A stretch of DNA of 64,000 nt from Ifrita kowaldi (taxonomy: Eukaryota; Chordata; Aves; Passeriformes; Cinclosomatidae), in contig VZRS01001729.1 in NCBI GenBank assembly GCA_013398055.1, positions 3,973 through 67,972 on the forward strand. Reading direction: 5' to 3'. Below the pieces are notes generated by a model. The model ran no database searches, had not been told where the DNA came from, and worked only from the letters and a program-made list of their open reading frames with translations. The translations under genes were made by a program, and so were the position numbers. Positions 37,901-52,900 of the stretch are shown here, piece by piece (positions within the stretch are counted from its first letter, which is position 1; every line of letters begins with the position of its first letter).

Positions 37901-40900
37901 AAAATATATAGAAAAAGCAACATTAAGCAAAAACTTTGGTTTCTATAGAACCCAAGTTAAAAACTCAGTGTCAAATACACTTCATGTATACATGGAAAGT
38001 ACTCCTCTTCTTTAAGTACCATTCAAAATGCATTTTGTTTCTGTTTTGATTTTTCATTTGAACCTTAAAAAAACATCAATACCTAACAGTCCATCATGTA
38101 AACCCTTCAAGAAACAGTTCAGTAAAACTAATGCCGTGACATGCCACTTGACACTTTGGGATAACTGACAACCTTACAGAGTAAGGTATTTAATCTTTGT
38201 TAATGTCAAGGAAAGAACAGACTTACTGTAATTTGAGTGCTAGAATGCTCTCTACTTAATTCATTTTTCTGCACAGCTTTTATATAAAACTACTATCATT
38301 ACTTGATAATGCAGTGCATCTTGTAGGCACATGTGCCCATGGAGCTGTAAAATGTGGTATGTGTATTAACACTGCCTGGCTGCCACCTTTGTGGGTAACA
38401 AAGCTGCCGTGTGTCAGGTGCACTGAAATAGGCCACGTGCAGCCAGAACCAGCATCCACCTTCAGCTCTTCACTATGGTGCTGTCACTGAAACCAGAGAT
38501 AGGCATTTAAACCTTAGACAGAAAGCTGTCTTGCAACTGGTGTAACACCACACAGGAGACACCAGTGAAGCCTTGGTACAAATAAGGCTAAATTCCTACT
38601 CAGTTTCCATGAGCATTTGGCATTCAGTTGTCATTTGCACCTTTGAAAGTGTTCACGGCCATAGAAGATGTGCATTATCTACTGCAACACCCACCAACAA
38701 AGTAATTTTCAGAACAAGCATTGGTAAGTACCTGACCAAAATTAAACACAGCACAGAAGAATTGCAGTTCCACATACAACCTTCCAGGCTCTTGGTTGAA
38801 CAGCCACCACAAACAACTGGAGAGATTCTGTAAAGAAAATAGAAAAACAACAAAACCCACAAACATAATCTGACTGTTAAAAATCAAAAGCTTTCTTCTC
38901 TTCACATGCTAATAATTCTTGCACAATTTTCATGGTCTCCATTTAAGTAATGATTCAGATAAAGACAAGTAAGAGGGAATAAGCACCTTAAAACATAATT
39001 TTAGTTAGGCTTAATAGCTTGGTGGGAGGGGGATGCTTGGTTGTTTTAAACATAATAATGCAAAACAACAGTGTAAGAAGTCCTGCCTCTTCACGTGTTT
39101 ATGTAAGGAACTTGCCTTAAGCATACTTAGGTTTCCAACATAACACAGACAATATCAGCCCAGACAGATTTGCAGTGCTTGTCTCCAGGCTGCTTAGCTG
39201 AGACCAGTGCTTTCTACATATTTCCTGCAGAGTTAGGATTATGTTAATCTGAAGCACATACCACTACAGCTATTTGAGATGCCTGACAGAAGAAGGAAAC
39301 CTCCAAAGTTAACCCATTTGGGTGTGAAGGCTAATTCTTTAAAGTAACTGATCTTCTTTTATAGTATCTACGTAATCATTCAGACACAGCTAAAATATAG
39401 GCTACACCTTAAATATCAAAGATGTAAAAAAATATACTAGCATGGAATATTTGATACAGAAAATATGAGAGAGGGAAACATTTCATTTTGTAATTTAAGA
39501 GAACCTGAAAAGCAACAGCAATAGCTATTAACCCAATTGCTGTGCTGCACTACCCTACTCTGCAGTAGTACATACTTGTGCCACACTATTTTCCATTTCA
39601 AATAAAAATACTTCCCCCACCTGTCACCCACAAGAAACTCAACTTTGAGCATTACACATTCAGAGAGAGCAGTTTCTCGCCTCTGTCACAGTTAAAAATT
39701 AAAATTATATCCCCAACACATTACATTCTGGTATTTCCCACTTGTACACAGGAGCAACCACCAACACATCTTGGAGTCAGTAATGATGAGTGGCAACACT
39801 AATGGAGCTGTGTTGCTCCAAACACCACTAAAACCAACAAAATTGCATTTTCCCATTTAAAATAATCTTTGATTATTCTTAACACCTCAGAGAAATCCAA
39901 GTTCCAATATAAGCCTGATCAGATGGAACAATTTTTGTAGTCTCCTCCAGAAGTAGAGTTCAGTTCATATTTTTAATTGATAATTGTCTAGGGAAAAAGA
40001 CCAACTCTTGAGAAAACTGGGAAGAGGGGCAGTAATGATGAATGATATAATGATATAACTTCACTTTTTTTCCCCTTTAGGGTTCTCTGGTGTGTTTTGC
40101 TCACTATCACCAATCTTAACTTGCCTTTACGATGTGGCACAGAAAAATTAATTTTATGACATCCCTCTTCCAGTAAGGAACCAAAATATAGCCTCTATTT
40201 TATTTAATTAATTGTTCCTTAAGCAATTGGAAGATTTTTACTGGATTGTCCACATAGCTTTCCTAAAAATCCTTCTACCTCACTGAGTTAACATGGGGAG
40301 AAAAAAATATTTACAGCAAATAGGCCAACAATAAGAAGTAAGCACAGCAGCACATGTCTGGCCAGCTGTTTGTCTCCAGTCTGTAGAAGCTGCTCTTCCT
40401 GAGCCAATACACACGTTTGAGCGCTGCAGTGACTCACACACTGATCCACTGAAAAACAAATCAGAAATTTTTCATTAGGCTTCTTTCTTGAGAACTCCAT
40501 GAACAAACTTGCTAATGCAACTTGCTGAGTCAATTTACCATGTAAGTATCTCTACTGAAGTGACATGCACAAAATTTAATATTGGCTTTGACAATAACCT
40601 GTTCAGAGACCTACTCTCAAATGAAACAGTTTACATGTGCTTGTAAAACAAAAAAAAGTTTTTGCAACAGAAGTTTTCTTTCAAAGATCTAATTCAAACT
40701 GAACATGTTGTTAACATTTAGAAAACACTACTAGAAATAATGAAAAAAATTCTCAGGACAGTTCTTAAATTTTAAATTTATTTCTAAAAAAATCAAATGT
40801 ACTGTCAGCTTCAACGTTTTTGCTCCACATCTTTGTGTAGTTGAGCTCTACATCAGACAGACAACCATATTTCTTTCAGGTCTGTGACTGTATTTTTAAC

Positions 40901-43900
40901 GTAGTATATCAGAACACCATCATAATTCTATCAATGAAAAGAGCCAAACACAGAGAGAATAGATGCTTGTCTTCCAGCTACAAAGGTCTAAGAAATTCTG
41001 AGTATCTTCCTCTAGATGGCAGCGAAAAACTTCCTGGCAAGGCCATACCTAAGAATTTGCACTAGATAACTCGCAGCAGTTCAATGAGATAGTAGAGGAA
41101 TTAGTAATTATTGCAGCCAAAGTTACACAAGGGTATGCATTATAACTTGCTTTTACTGATTTATAGTTTTGAAGTGTTCACTCAGGAGGTCAAAATAATT
41201 TCCACTCAACCATAAGGCATTTTCTACCTTATCTTTTAAGATAAGAAAATTAAATTTGCCTTCCTCTATTCTTGAAGATGTTCTTACGGTGCTTGTCTGA
41301 ATTACTTAATAGATAAAATAGTTGGCAATAGGCAGAAACTAAGCATTTTGTGAGAGGAGACATAACTGAAGTATGCTTCAGTGGGAAATATTTAGATTTA
41401 TTGAAAATTATGTTGCATGCAAACAAAGCATAAGGATATGAACTTCTTGTTAAGACTGCATGAAAACAAGAAAAAAAAACCAGGAAAAAGAGCAAGGTTG
41501 TACTGGCAGCTAGCTTTGATTACTGACAGTGATGTACAGTGAGAATGCACTGGGCAGGCAGTTTTCCGACAGGTGCTGAACAGTCAGTTTGATCTATTTT
41601 TTTCTATTTTAGTGACTCCTAAGGCCCTCTTAGTCGATTTTCTCCATCTCTCTTCTCTAGACATAAATAGTACACAGCAGCACGGACATTTAATCTAATT
41701 TGCAGTAGCCACTTGCTTGTCTAGATCTCTTTTAGTGTTCAAAACCTGCACCTGATTACAACAAAGGCTTTTTTAAAAGATGCAAGATGTGAGTATGAGA
41801 ATGTAAAAAACTAGTTTATGTTAAAAGCTTGATGCAAAGTAGAGTTAAACATTTAACTTCCTAGCATCCAAACAAGAGAACAACAGAGAAGTAAAGTCTG
41901 AATGCTCAGAACACATCAAAGTAGCTTTGTGGTAAAAAAGTGACATCCAAAACAACTGTCCATCTTGAGCACTGAAAGGCTACAAACAATTATCAGCAGA
42001 AGAGAACAAACACCTATTGCCTAATAATTGAATTTAATACAAAATGTCAGTTATCCAGGTAGAGTTGGGAGAACAATAGCTCCAACAGTTTCTTTGTGAG
42101 AACAGCACACAGAGGTTAAGGAAGAACCTGTAGCATTAAAACAAAGAGATACTTCTGCTTTACCTGTCTCAATTGGAGGAACCTTGCTTTCAACAGCATT
42201 TGACCCTGCTTTGCTGTCTTTACCACAGGATAATTCACCGTTTGTTGTTTGACAAGAACAGCAACCTATTAAGTATATACAGTAATAGGATAGTTAGCTT
42301 TCTTCACTACCATAATTTATTTTCCAAGTCTAACAATCTATTCTATGCAGCTTTAACTATTATGCTCAAAAATAACCCAAAAGGAGAAGACAGACAATTT
42401 TTCCAATTTGCTGAGAGGGTTAATGGGTTACAATACTCATGCACGGAAGTGTTCAATGTAACACTACCATGGAAGCCACACAAGTACTTTCAGATATAGG
42501 CAAAAAAGATGGGAAGTGATCAAAAAGGCTACATACAAAAAAGAAGGATTAGAAACACATTGAGTGTTTTTAATTCATTCTCAGAGAGATGGTTTAGTGG
42601 GTAAACAATCTAAGATGCCTAGTGGGCTGCATTTATCACATCCTTATCAGGATGCCTCTACTTACATAAAAATCGTCCACAGGCTTTTCTTCTTGTCCAT
42701 TTCCACAACTCTTACAATGGTAACAATCAGACTTTTCTTAGAAACATAAACCTAAATACTTGGGCAGTTATATCTAGACTTTCTTCTGTCTTAGTCTAAC
42801 ACCTGAAGCTGTAAACTGTCCTTTCCAGGTCAGAATTACATTTGGAATATTAGTTTACAGCACCCTAAGCCAATTATTCTTCATAAAAATCTACTTTCTC
42901 TACCTCTTTCTGCAGATATCTGTGCAGAAGATCCTGGAGAAGACTGTGCAGAAGATTCTGGAGAAGACTGTGCAGAAGATTCTGGAGAAGACTGAGTCAT
43001 AGTGGCTGAAATGTGATTCTGCTCACTCTGTTCCACTTCAACCTCCTCCATTGAGCTACGTGGTGAGTATGGGTTCAGTACCCCATAGCTTGACCCTTGC
43101 CTACTTCTGTTCATGCACATAAGTGAGATACCTGACATCAATATACTGATGAACAGTATCACTGCTGTGGTAATTATCTGTTAAGAAAGCAAAGAAAATG
43201 CACTTAAATACAGGAAAATAGTTGCATATGTCTGTCTTTCTAACTTCTGTACTGTTCTAAATACACTTACAAATGCATCTGGACAAGACTATGTTTTCTA
43301 TGTTTACTGCTCTTGCACCTCATGGCACTGAAAGAGACTAATTTTCCTTGCCTGAGCAACTCAGCTTTTTTGTTTGTTTGTTTAAGTGTGGACCCCTATT
43401 TCTGATGCAATCCAAAAACATCCTCTCACTCTCACTCCCTTTCCTCTCAGGATCACTACTGTTCTGGGTTAAGTTCTGCTCAGGTACCTTTAAATTCCAA
43501 AGAGGAATGTGCTCTAATTTACAAGCTTTAGCCAATGGGGAGCTCCCTATTAATTAGCCTTTCCTTCTAATCATCTGCCACTGATACCCAGATTCCACTC
43601 TGAGGCTATTTAGTACTTGGTGAAAGTGCCACATGAACAATCCCGAGTGACTCATGCATTCTCTATCCCTAAGAAAGAGAGGGAGTAAACATGACAAATA
43701 CCTGTGCTAGTACACATTATATCCTCTGATAAGAGGAACTATTTACTGGTAAAAATGGTAGTTCAGGGTCTTTCAACCCATGACTGTGCAGAGAAGTCTA
43801 CCATAGTGCATGCAGTTACTGCTATACAGGTGATGTATATCCTATCTATTACAGACCAAAAGCCATTAATTAGCTATTGGATAATAACAATTTTAGATAA

Positions 43901-46900
43901 CTATCATGCTAGGATACAAATTAGTCATCAGGAAAAGGGCTCTGCAATTCATCACCACTCCTAAGTTTTTTCTTTGAGATGCCTACTCCCTCTTTTTCTT
44001 AGTCATAGCTGCCTAAACATGAAGGTCCTTCTCCAAACAAGTGTTCCGAATGGTTCATCACAGAAATACGTTTTTGCTTCAATCTATGAGCATTCTACAA
44101 TGATACTTTTATTACAGTAGCCTGTACTTTGACTGAAAGCCACTTGCACATGTAGCATGGCAGAAGTCTGAAGTGATGAGGACAGAATATGCTCATACCT
44201 GATGTTTTCCATAGAAAAAGGCAGAGTCAATACTAGCGTTGTTACGTTCACCAACAATTAGTAGGATTCCTACCAGAACTGTTGGGACTCTGAAAGAACA
44301 ATATAGGAAGTTTGTAACATATTTAGCATGCTCCCACTAATTCAGCAGGGAAGTATTTGAATTAACTTACCCCCATCCAGCTATGATGATAAACCCAATG
44401 GGAATCTTTACTGTTTCTCTCTTCTTCAACAGAAACAAAGAGAAAGATAGAAAACCTAAAAAAAACCAAACAAAAGCAAAAGAAAACCAAAAGAAATGCC
44501 TTGTTTATTATTAAAAAGGGAACTGGTGAGTACAGAGCCTAGAAACTCTATGATGTGACCTGCTCAATAGCTTAAGATATTCTTCTCAGACCTCTAAATA
44601 GTCTAAAATCATTTGTCTGGTTGTGTTCTCAGAAAGTAAATGAGAAACACCCATTGCCTAAAAAATCATGTTAATAATGAAACAGTGAAAAATTCCAGGC
44701 AGTTTTATATTAAATATTCACTTTTAAATGCTAAGAAAGGTTCACAAGAGTAAAAAGATGTCATAAGAACATTTCAGATACAAGTAACTAATTTCTTTAG
44801 GTATTAACAGCACTTTTCTATTCCAACACTCTTTAGTAAGCACCAAATAGTGTTGTATTCAGTTATAACATTTCTTTAAAAACTGACTAGTCCTTCGTAA
44901 AGTCAATGATAAATTTAACAAAAACGTTTTGCATATTTTTATGTATATAGCTCTTTCTGGGAGTGTCTTCTGGAACTGCCTATCCTGCTCACACCTCAGC
45001 GGCTCAGCAACATTCTCACGTTGAAGGAAAGCTAGTATTTATGTTAGGCCCTACCAATCAGGAGCTACATATTTCAGCTAAACAAATACAACTCACTCCA
45101 GAAGAACACCACAGGAATTAAACTCACAGATTCTGGACAAAAATATCTTGAATACCCAAAGTCTCTCTTTTTTTTTTTTTAATCATGTATGTAAGGTTCT
45201 CCAAGCTTCTTGATGCATCTTTCAATTCTTTCAATTCTTGCATTAATCATACATGCACGTAGAGTTTTTATTAGGCACTAAACCCTGTGTTGCCAGCACT
45301 GCAGTTGGCACAACTTACAGGTATCCCCATTTGCAGAACTACAAACAAGTGAAAGGAACAAGTACTCCAAAGAATATAATAACATTATTTTAGTACATTA
45401 ATCTTTTATTACAGTACCTGGGTTCTGCCTAGGAAAATCATACCTGTCCATAGGTAGGTGCTATAAAGGGAGCTGTAGAGGAATATAAATACGAGGATCT
45501 GTATGGTGATGTCTTTCTCTTTAACAGTGAAATTCCATGCTACCATTCCAACACAAGCAATAAACTGGGAAGAAAAGTAATATACCACCATTTTAATTGG
45601 GAAACCAGGATGACAAGAAAAACTGAACACAATGCTATATACCTGCAATAAGTTTCAGAACTCCACCCCCAGATACATTGGAGGGTGATTTTATGCATCG
45701 GAAACTTCATTTAGCAGTAAAGCACTGCCACAGTAAATTCAGTATTACAGCTGTGTCACTTGACTGCTGTACCTTATTTTCAGGAGGGGTTTTTTGACAG
45801 CGAGTATATGGCTAATATACACTAGGAGTAAGGCAAATCAGGTAAACCCACCAACTTTACATACGTTATAGTAAGTAAATGGTCATGGTTTTGGTAAGTA
45901 CAAACCATTTATCTGAAATGATTTGCACATGAAACTGAGGTCAACAGGTTTTATTTCAGCCAAGAATTCTACCAGTTGTCACCCAGTGATACTGCACATA
46001 TGATAATTTTAGCACCAGAGGAATCTGAAAAGATAGGCTGAAGTATCATGGAAACAGTAACACAATAGTTCAACTTTCTTGGAAGATGAACGCTAGCTTT
46101 GTTGTTACAGAACAGAAGCACCTGCAGTTCTCATACATGACATTTTTCAAATGTGAGTCCATGATCAGAGCTCAGAGAGTTTACTATATATATAGGGAGA
46201 GATATTTTAAAAAAACCCTACGGAGCACTTCAGAAAGCACTACCACACAGATGTATTACAAGCACAGGCTGTTCCAGTTGTGCAGCTGACTTCAAGGGAA
46301 TAAGGAGCATGTACTCTGTAGATCTCTCTCAGATTAAATAACAATTAAAATTAATCCAGAGATATTTGGCCTTGGCCTTCCCTAGCTACCAGCCATGCAT
46401 TCCCACACACCCTCCTTGCACCAGCACTTGCACCTGCTGATCCCTCAGCAAGAGCTTCAGGGGCATAAAACAGTACAGGGATTATTTTTCTATTTAGCTC
46501 CTTGAATTGAGTCACTATAGTGTCAAACACAGGCTGCTGCTGCTCCTGGTATTGCCAGCTATAAATTGAAACAGAAGTGCACTCAAAAGTATTGGGCAAC
46601 AACTAAGAAAACATTTTGGAAGGCACTCTCCATTCTGATTGTTTATAGTTCTGTTTAGGCATCACGGTGCCCACATGAACTATCATTTTCTTCAAGGGTG
46701 TATTTTGAGGCACAAAAATTATTTAGACAAGCCACACATTAGATTCACCTGCCCTCCACAGCTGGCTATAAAGATCTCACTGTAGCAACCAAACTTCCAA
46801 AAATGTTAAAACATACTTAAACCCTAAAACTCACACAACAGCATTCTCCTTACTACTGACCTGAGCAACAAGTAGATTTGTTGTAATCATATGAGGAAGC

Positions 46901-49900
46901 TGTTTGTATTTCTTACTCAGAAGAACAATAGTAAGAGACCAGGTCTGTAACACACAAGAAGAAAAATTAACTTAAGACTAAAACAAACCCCAAAAGAACA
47001 AGATAAATATTCTGGCAGACAACAGTGAAATTAAATACACAACAGATCTTAGCAACATCACTACTGTAGGCAGCTCCATACTGCTGCAGTATGCTGCCAG
47101 TCCCTTTGCCTCAGCAGCTGTATCAGAAAAAGCAATGCATCTTTGTCTTCTCATGATGGTGAAGTATTACCAGGAAAGACCAAGAATTTGCCTAGAGTAT
47201 GCAGAAGCCTGTTTGTTCCTCAGGACACAACCAACCACAGAGTAGCCTGGCAATTTAGAATTTAAAATCCACAACCACCTCCCCTGAATCTCCCAAAATT
47301 ATCTGACAGCAAGACGTAGCATTCACTTCTGGCTTCACTTCAGGCACAGTTTGAAAACAAGAGGACGTCAGTGAGACAACAACTTCAGAAAATTCCAATT
47401 CCTTCCAACATGGATGTTTTTATTTTAAAAAAGCAAATAAAATAATCATACTATCTGTACTTTCTATAAAACCAAAACAAAATTCACATTGGACTTCTGG
47501 ATTATCAACTGAATTTCTAGTAAAGGAATTTGATAAACATAAATTTTTCAGGTTAAACTATTTCATTAATGGTCATTAAGACTTCATTAAATAAATATGC
47601 ACTGACATTTCTGGAGCTGAAGTTTGTACACAGCCTTCATTACTGTGATATCCAAGCACCTCACTTGGCTTGATGCAACTAGTCTCTGTGGTGTAAGCTA
47701 GTACTGTAATTCCCTCACACCCTGTTATTAAAAAAGGAAAACAACCCCAACAAAAAACATCTCAAACTCTGTACTAAGTGCTCCAATTCAGTCACTCTTC
47801 TTTCTCTACAGTGCAGCTTTCCAGCAGACCCACTGCTAAATCAAGATTTTTAACTCCTTCCTCATCCTTCTGCAAGAGGATGTGATGAGGAAATACAAGT
47901 CTTGCAGTGACTCAGTTTGCTGCTTACGCACTCAGGCTGCCCTGACCAGCAGCGCCTTTGTGCCTCACCTGAGCAGCACCTACCAGAGAAATGAGGCTGA
48001 CAATGCTGATGTCAAAGCTGACGTTCTGGAGTGCAGATGCCAGGGGGTTGGGGTCCATGGATGGGATGGTCAGCAGCCATGCAGAAACATACATAATGGG
48101 GGCAGACACAAACGTGCTTATCACCATGCCTGAGGTAATCTGCAAAGAGTCAAACAGAAACAACAACAGAGTTAATCACATCTCAAGCTAAATAATCTGC
48201 TTTCAGGAATACAGCCATGGGCAAAATTGGACCTTTAAATTAAACATACCTAGACCTTTAACAAATAATGAGTTGTTTCTATGACAAGTTATTTAGAATT
48301 GGAGTCATAAAATATCTGGTTTATACACACAGCTAAACTGAAAATTTTAACAAGCTTCTGAAATAGCAGGAGTAGAGAGTTCCCTACTGCAGATTTCTAG
48401 AGAGCTTTTTCATGGATGTCAAATATACTAATGACTACAGTCTAGGGGTGAATTTACACTGTCACAATTTGCTTTTGGATATAAATATTCACACCATAAA
48501 TAACTAAAAAAACCATGCAGCTATGCAAATATTAATATGCACCAATTCATTAGAAGAAACCATATATATTTACAGGTGATTTCTAGTTTGGCTTCTCATT
48601 GTCTTTGTACTTTCTAGAATTTACACAGTGATGGAAGTGCGAGTTGTTACTCATACTAGAGACTCCACTTTAAAGAGATTTCCTATGTCTGTAGGGCATA
48701 AAATTCTATCATGCAAGATCTACTTTTAGTACCCTCTTTTCTCTAAAAAAACCCAAAAACATCTAAGCAACTCCAAAATAGAAAACATTAAAAACAATGG
48801 AAGTCAACAAAAATGTGTTAATGTCACTTCAAGTGGAAGAAACAATTCTGAAATTTCTATTTTGAGCTGAAAAGATAATTGGTACCCTCTATTATATATA
48901 TATAAAATGTAAAATTCTTTTCTACCACAAGATTTAACTAAAGGGCAGCACAACTGAATCAGTTAAAGCTTAAGATCTTTCCTAAATTTTCAGCTTTAAA
49001 CTAACACTATTCTTACCGAAGTCAGCAACGTAATTTCTTTTTTCCCTTACAGAAACAGTATCTCAAAGATAAGGTCTTTGAAAAAAAACCAGAAAAAAAC
49101 ACAACCCCAAAAACCAAAAAATATGCAAGTTCTTTATATCTGAAGTTATCCTAGCTCTTTCTACTGGAGTCACAAACAAAAAAAAAGATGAGGACTTATT
49201 TACAAACGTTATCAAGGCATTTAAGACATCAAGAAAGATCCTGGGAATCCAAGTAATTCTAAGATATCTATAGTACAGAAAGGCAAATTCTTCAAGCCTA
49301 CTTATTTATTTCATCAACAAAGTCAAGCTCAAAGTTAGGACATATTTGGAAAAGTTTAACTACATACAATTCCTACTTCCATATTGAATTGACTTGCAAA
49401 TATTGCAACACCAGGTGCTGCTGGAAAAACTCCATACAGAAATGCATAGTTTGATAAACTGGTGTGATTAACCACGCTGTCACTCTTGTCCAAGAGTTCC
49501 ACCATCTCTCTACAGAGAAATGGCATCATGAGCCTGAAAAGAGAAGGAAAAAAGGTAATTGAAAAAATATTACTCAAGCTATAACAATAGACTCTTCTTT
49601 ACCCAGAAAATTAATAAAAAGGAAACTTAAGGCTTGTTTGAATACTACTTACGAAAAGCAAAACACTGACGTCACTTTCAATGATTGCCTTTAGTGTTAT
49701 CAAAACATTCACCAGCTGCTTAAAAATCTTTTGTCACAAATTACATTTAAGTACAAAAATGACAACAAACTCAGGCATATAAGCAGCTTCCCTAATTGTA
49801 CAGACACATTGTTTGTACAAACTTCAAATTTAGAATGGCAAAACATAAAAAACCCTCTCCTTTTTCAACTGTTACAGTAATAGTAGGTATAAGCAGTCAG

Positions 49901-52900
49901 CAGCTCTGAAATTCAGTCCACATTTCTGCAAGCTGTCTGAAATATAATAAGGGCTCAAGCTTAAGTATCCCATGCCAAAAGTTTAGGCCAGCAAACCCCC
50001 TGCCTCGTGGCTATTTTGTTCACCTTCAGCAATAGCCCAGATCCCACACAGACTCAGTGCAAGCCTTACACAGGCTTACAGTAAAGCAAAGTGGTAACAT
50101 TAAAACTCAATTCTTTTCGTATTCTTATAAAATTTGTCATTGAGCTGGTTTAAAGACTAGGTCTTTAAGTTTGCTAGTTAGTTGTACTGATAGTCAAATG
50201 CACCTTCAAATTTTACAATTTAAACTTAAAACATTACAAACATTCTATTATGTTAATTGTGGTTCTGTAGGAAATAAAATATTTCGTATTAAATAAATAA
50301 ATATTCCCAAGATATATTTGAGGGAAGATAATGATACTGTAAGTTCTAAACAGAACTTGCCATTTATTCATGCTTACAAGTCAAGCAGTTTTAGAGCATA
50401 AAGTGCCCATTTTTAAGCTCTTCCAATATAGCAGTTTCGAAGATTTATAGATAAAGCAAGTTAGAGATGCATTGTTTAAGCCAAATAAAATACAAATACT
50501 AATCAAATATACTTAAACTCACTACTGTCTAACTATATACTCAGTAAATTTTAATTTAAGCTACTAATTCCCCAAACATCCAGTTCATAACAGATGGTTT
50601 GCAGGCAGTCCATGAAGGCACAGCACTCCTGGTTTTCCTTCTCTGAAGAGCCTGACAACAGGTTTGTAGTCTACTAATTTTCCTTTAAAAATTAACAGTT
50701 GTATTCTATCAAAGAGTTTGGGAAGCACTCACTCAAAATACTGGAAGTGAAATGTACTATGATTATAATGTTTTTGAGAGAAAAGCCATCTGACCAGGGT
50801 ATTTAGAGCTAAAAGCATCTAAAGAACAAAATTATAAAAATATGTAAATTGAACTTACAGTTTAGCTGTGATGAGAAGGATCAGTGCAACAAACATACCC
50901 TTTGTCAGTTTTTTTGTTTGTCCCACCATAGTCAGTCCAAGGTAAAAAAGTGCAGAGCCAGAAAAGGAACTGCCCAGTCCATCAAGGAAGTTTTCAAGGT
51001 ATTCAGGAATTTTCTGGCCAAGAATAAAGTTTGAGGCAATTCCTATGAAGACCATGAATACAATAGGGTTCTGCAAAACTCGAAGGAGTGCTAGGCCCAC
51101 TATTTGGATTTTGCTCTGTGACACAGTGCGATTATTCCTCCACTTCTGGATTTCACAGAAGATAAACCCCAAGGGGTTTAGCATCATAAGAGATATTGGA
51201 GCCACTAGGTAAATGTACTGGAGATACTCTGGGTAAGTGGTTTGATATAAAGCTTCAACTAGAAGACAGGAAATGAAGAGTTATGAGTGATAACATTTCA
51301 GCAGAAAAATACATTGAAATATTGAAATTAAATTTTGCTGTCTGAAAACTAATGAAAATTATTTCATTTTCCTTCAGAAGAAACTGAAGGAATCCATTTA
51401 ATTAGCAATCAATATAAGATGATGCAGGAAGATAAGTATGTCCAATCGTATTAGGCCACAGTCATCTAAAGAACACATTAAAGACCAAAGATTAACTATC
51501 CAATACTATTTAATCATCCTACAATCAGTCAACATTTACAGAAAAAAAGAAAGAAAACAATCTAACAATTCTATGATTCTTTTGAGTCATCCCAAATGCT
51601 GGAAAAATTTTGGCTTTATTTCTGACTTGCTTTTCCTCCCCAGAAACATGACAGTTGTGGAGAATTAAATGCACCTTTGCAGTATACAAGTTGCTTCCCA
51701 TCTTAAGGAAGTCTCGTCTCTCTGGAATTTAATCAGTTTTCAGTGGGTAAGTCAGGTGTGATCTTTCTACATTGATTCAATACAACACAACAAAGCAAAA
51801 ACCAAAAAAAAGAAGTTTATCACATAATTATTGGTTCATTCTCTGGGACTACTTAGAAAAAGCATTACTGCTGTAGTTACGGTCCCTCGAGGAACTCTAA
51901 ATCATGAGCCTCTGTTTTCATTACTACTACATACTTCTGGGTCAAAGTAGAATTGCTTCTGATTCCAAGTTTGTACTAAGAGCACTTCAAAAATAATGAA
52001 AATACTTTGGAAACACATACAAGACTCAATTCTAAGGTGAATTTAAAAAAACCCTGGTGCTTTAAAAGTAGAATGTTCTCTTTTACCTGACTTATAATTC
52101 AGTAATTTTCTTGTTATTAGTAATTGTCAATAATATGCCATGGGTACTAATAGCATGTCAATTGTAATAAATGAATATATAGCTAATTGCATCATTATAA
52201 TTATTATATATACAATGTATTAGGTATGTACTATCCATACAATTAATAATTATTAAGAACAATATTATTAACCTTTTCTGAAAAGGTTTTTCCTTGTGAC
52301 TACATTTTTCAAAATCCAAAGAGTTTTACCTTTGTATTATTTAAGCCTCTGGAATGACAGGAACTTCCAAGTGCTAAATCAGCACTCACTTTGAACAGTC
52401 TCCTCTTCAGACCAAATAAACTGACATTCTCAACTAGCTGATTTCTTACATATACAAGAAAAGGCACTAAAGGTGTTTTTACTTCTACAAGCCTTTATTA
52501 AAGTACAAGAACTACTTGTACTAAAATCCTAAAAAAACTGCTGAACAGAAGTACCAAGTTTGGGTTAGTTAGTGCATTTAACAAGCTTTTAAGCACTAAA
52601 TACATCCTGGCAAATAAAATCACTTTAAACATGCTGGACACTTTTAATGTAAATAGTTTTTTTTCCTAAAACCTCAAACCTCAGACTGACATTTTATGTT
52701 GTTTTATGCAGAATGCCCATGTCATTCGAACCCAACTCAACACAAGTCACATGTAAGTAATGTGTGAGTGAAAAATTTAAAAAATCTTTACTTTCTGGCA
52801 AAGTGAAGCTGCATACTTAAGACAATATATTAAGGTCTATAAGTACTTTAAATCATGTATGATGTCAGAATGCATTTTCCTGGGTACAAAAAGTGGAATT

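Noticed and set aside
51568..51580. attctatgattct, like the octamer tail of CR1 retrotransposons
   Set aside because: Only about one and a half units, and the preceding sequence does not resemble a CR1 3' end.
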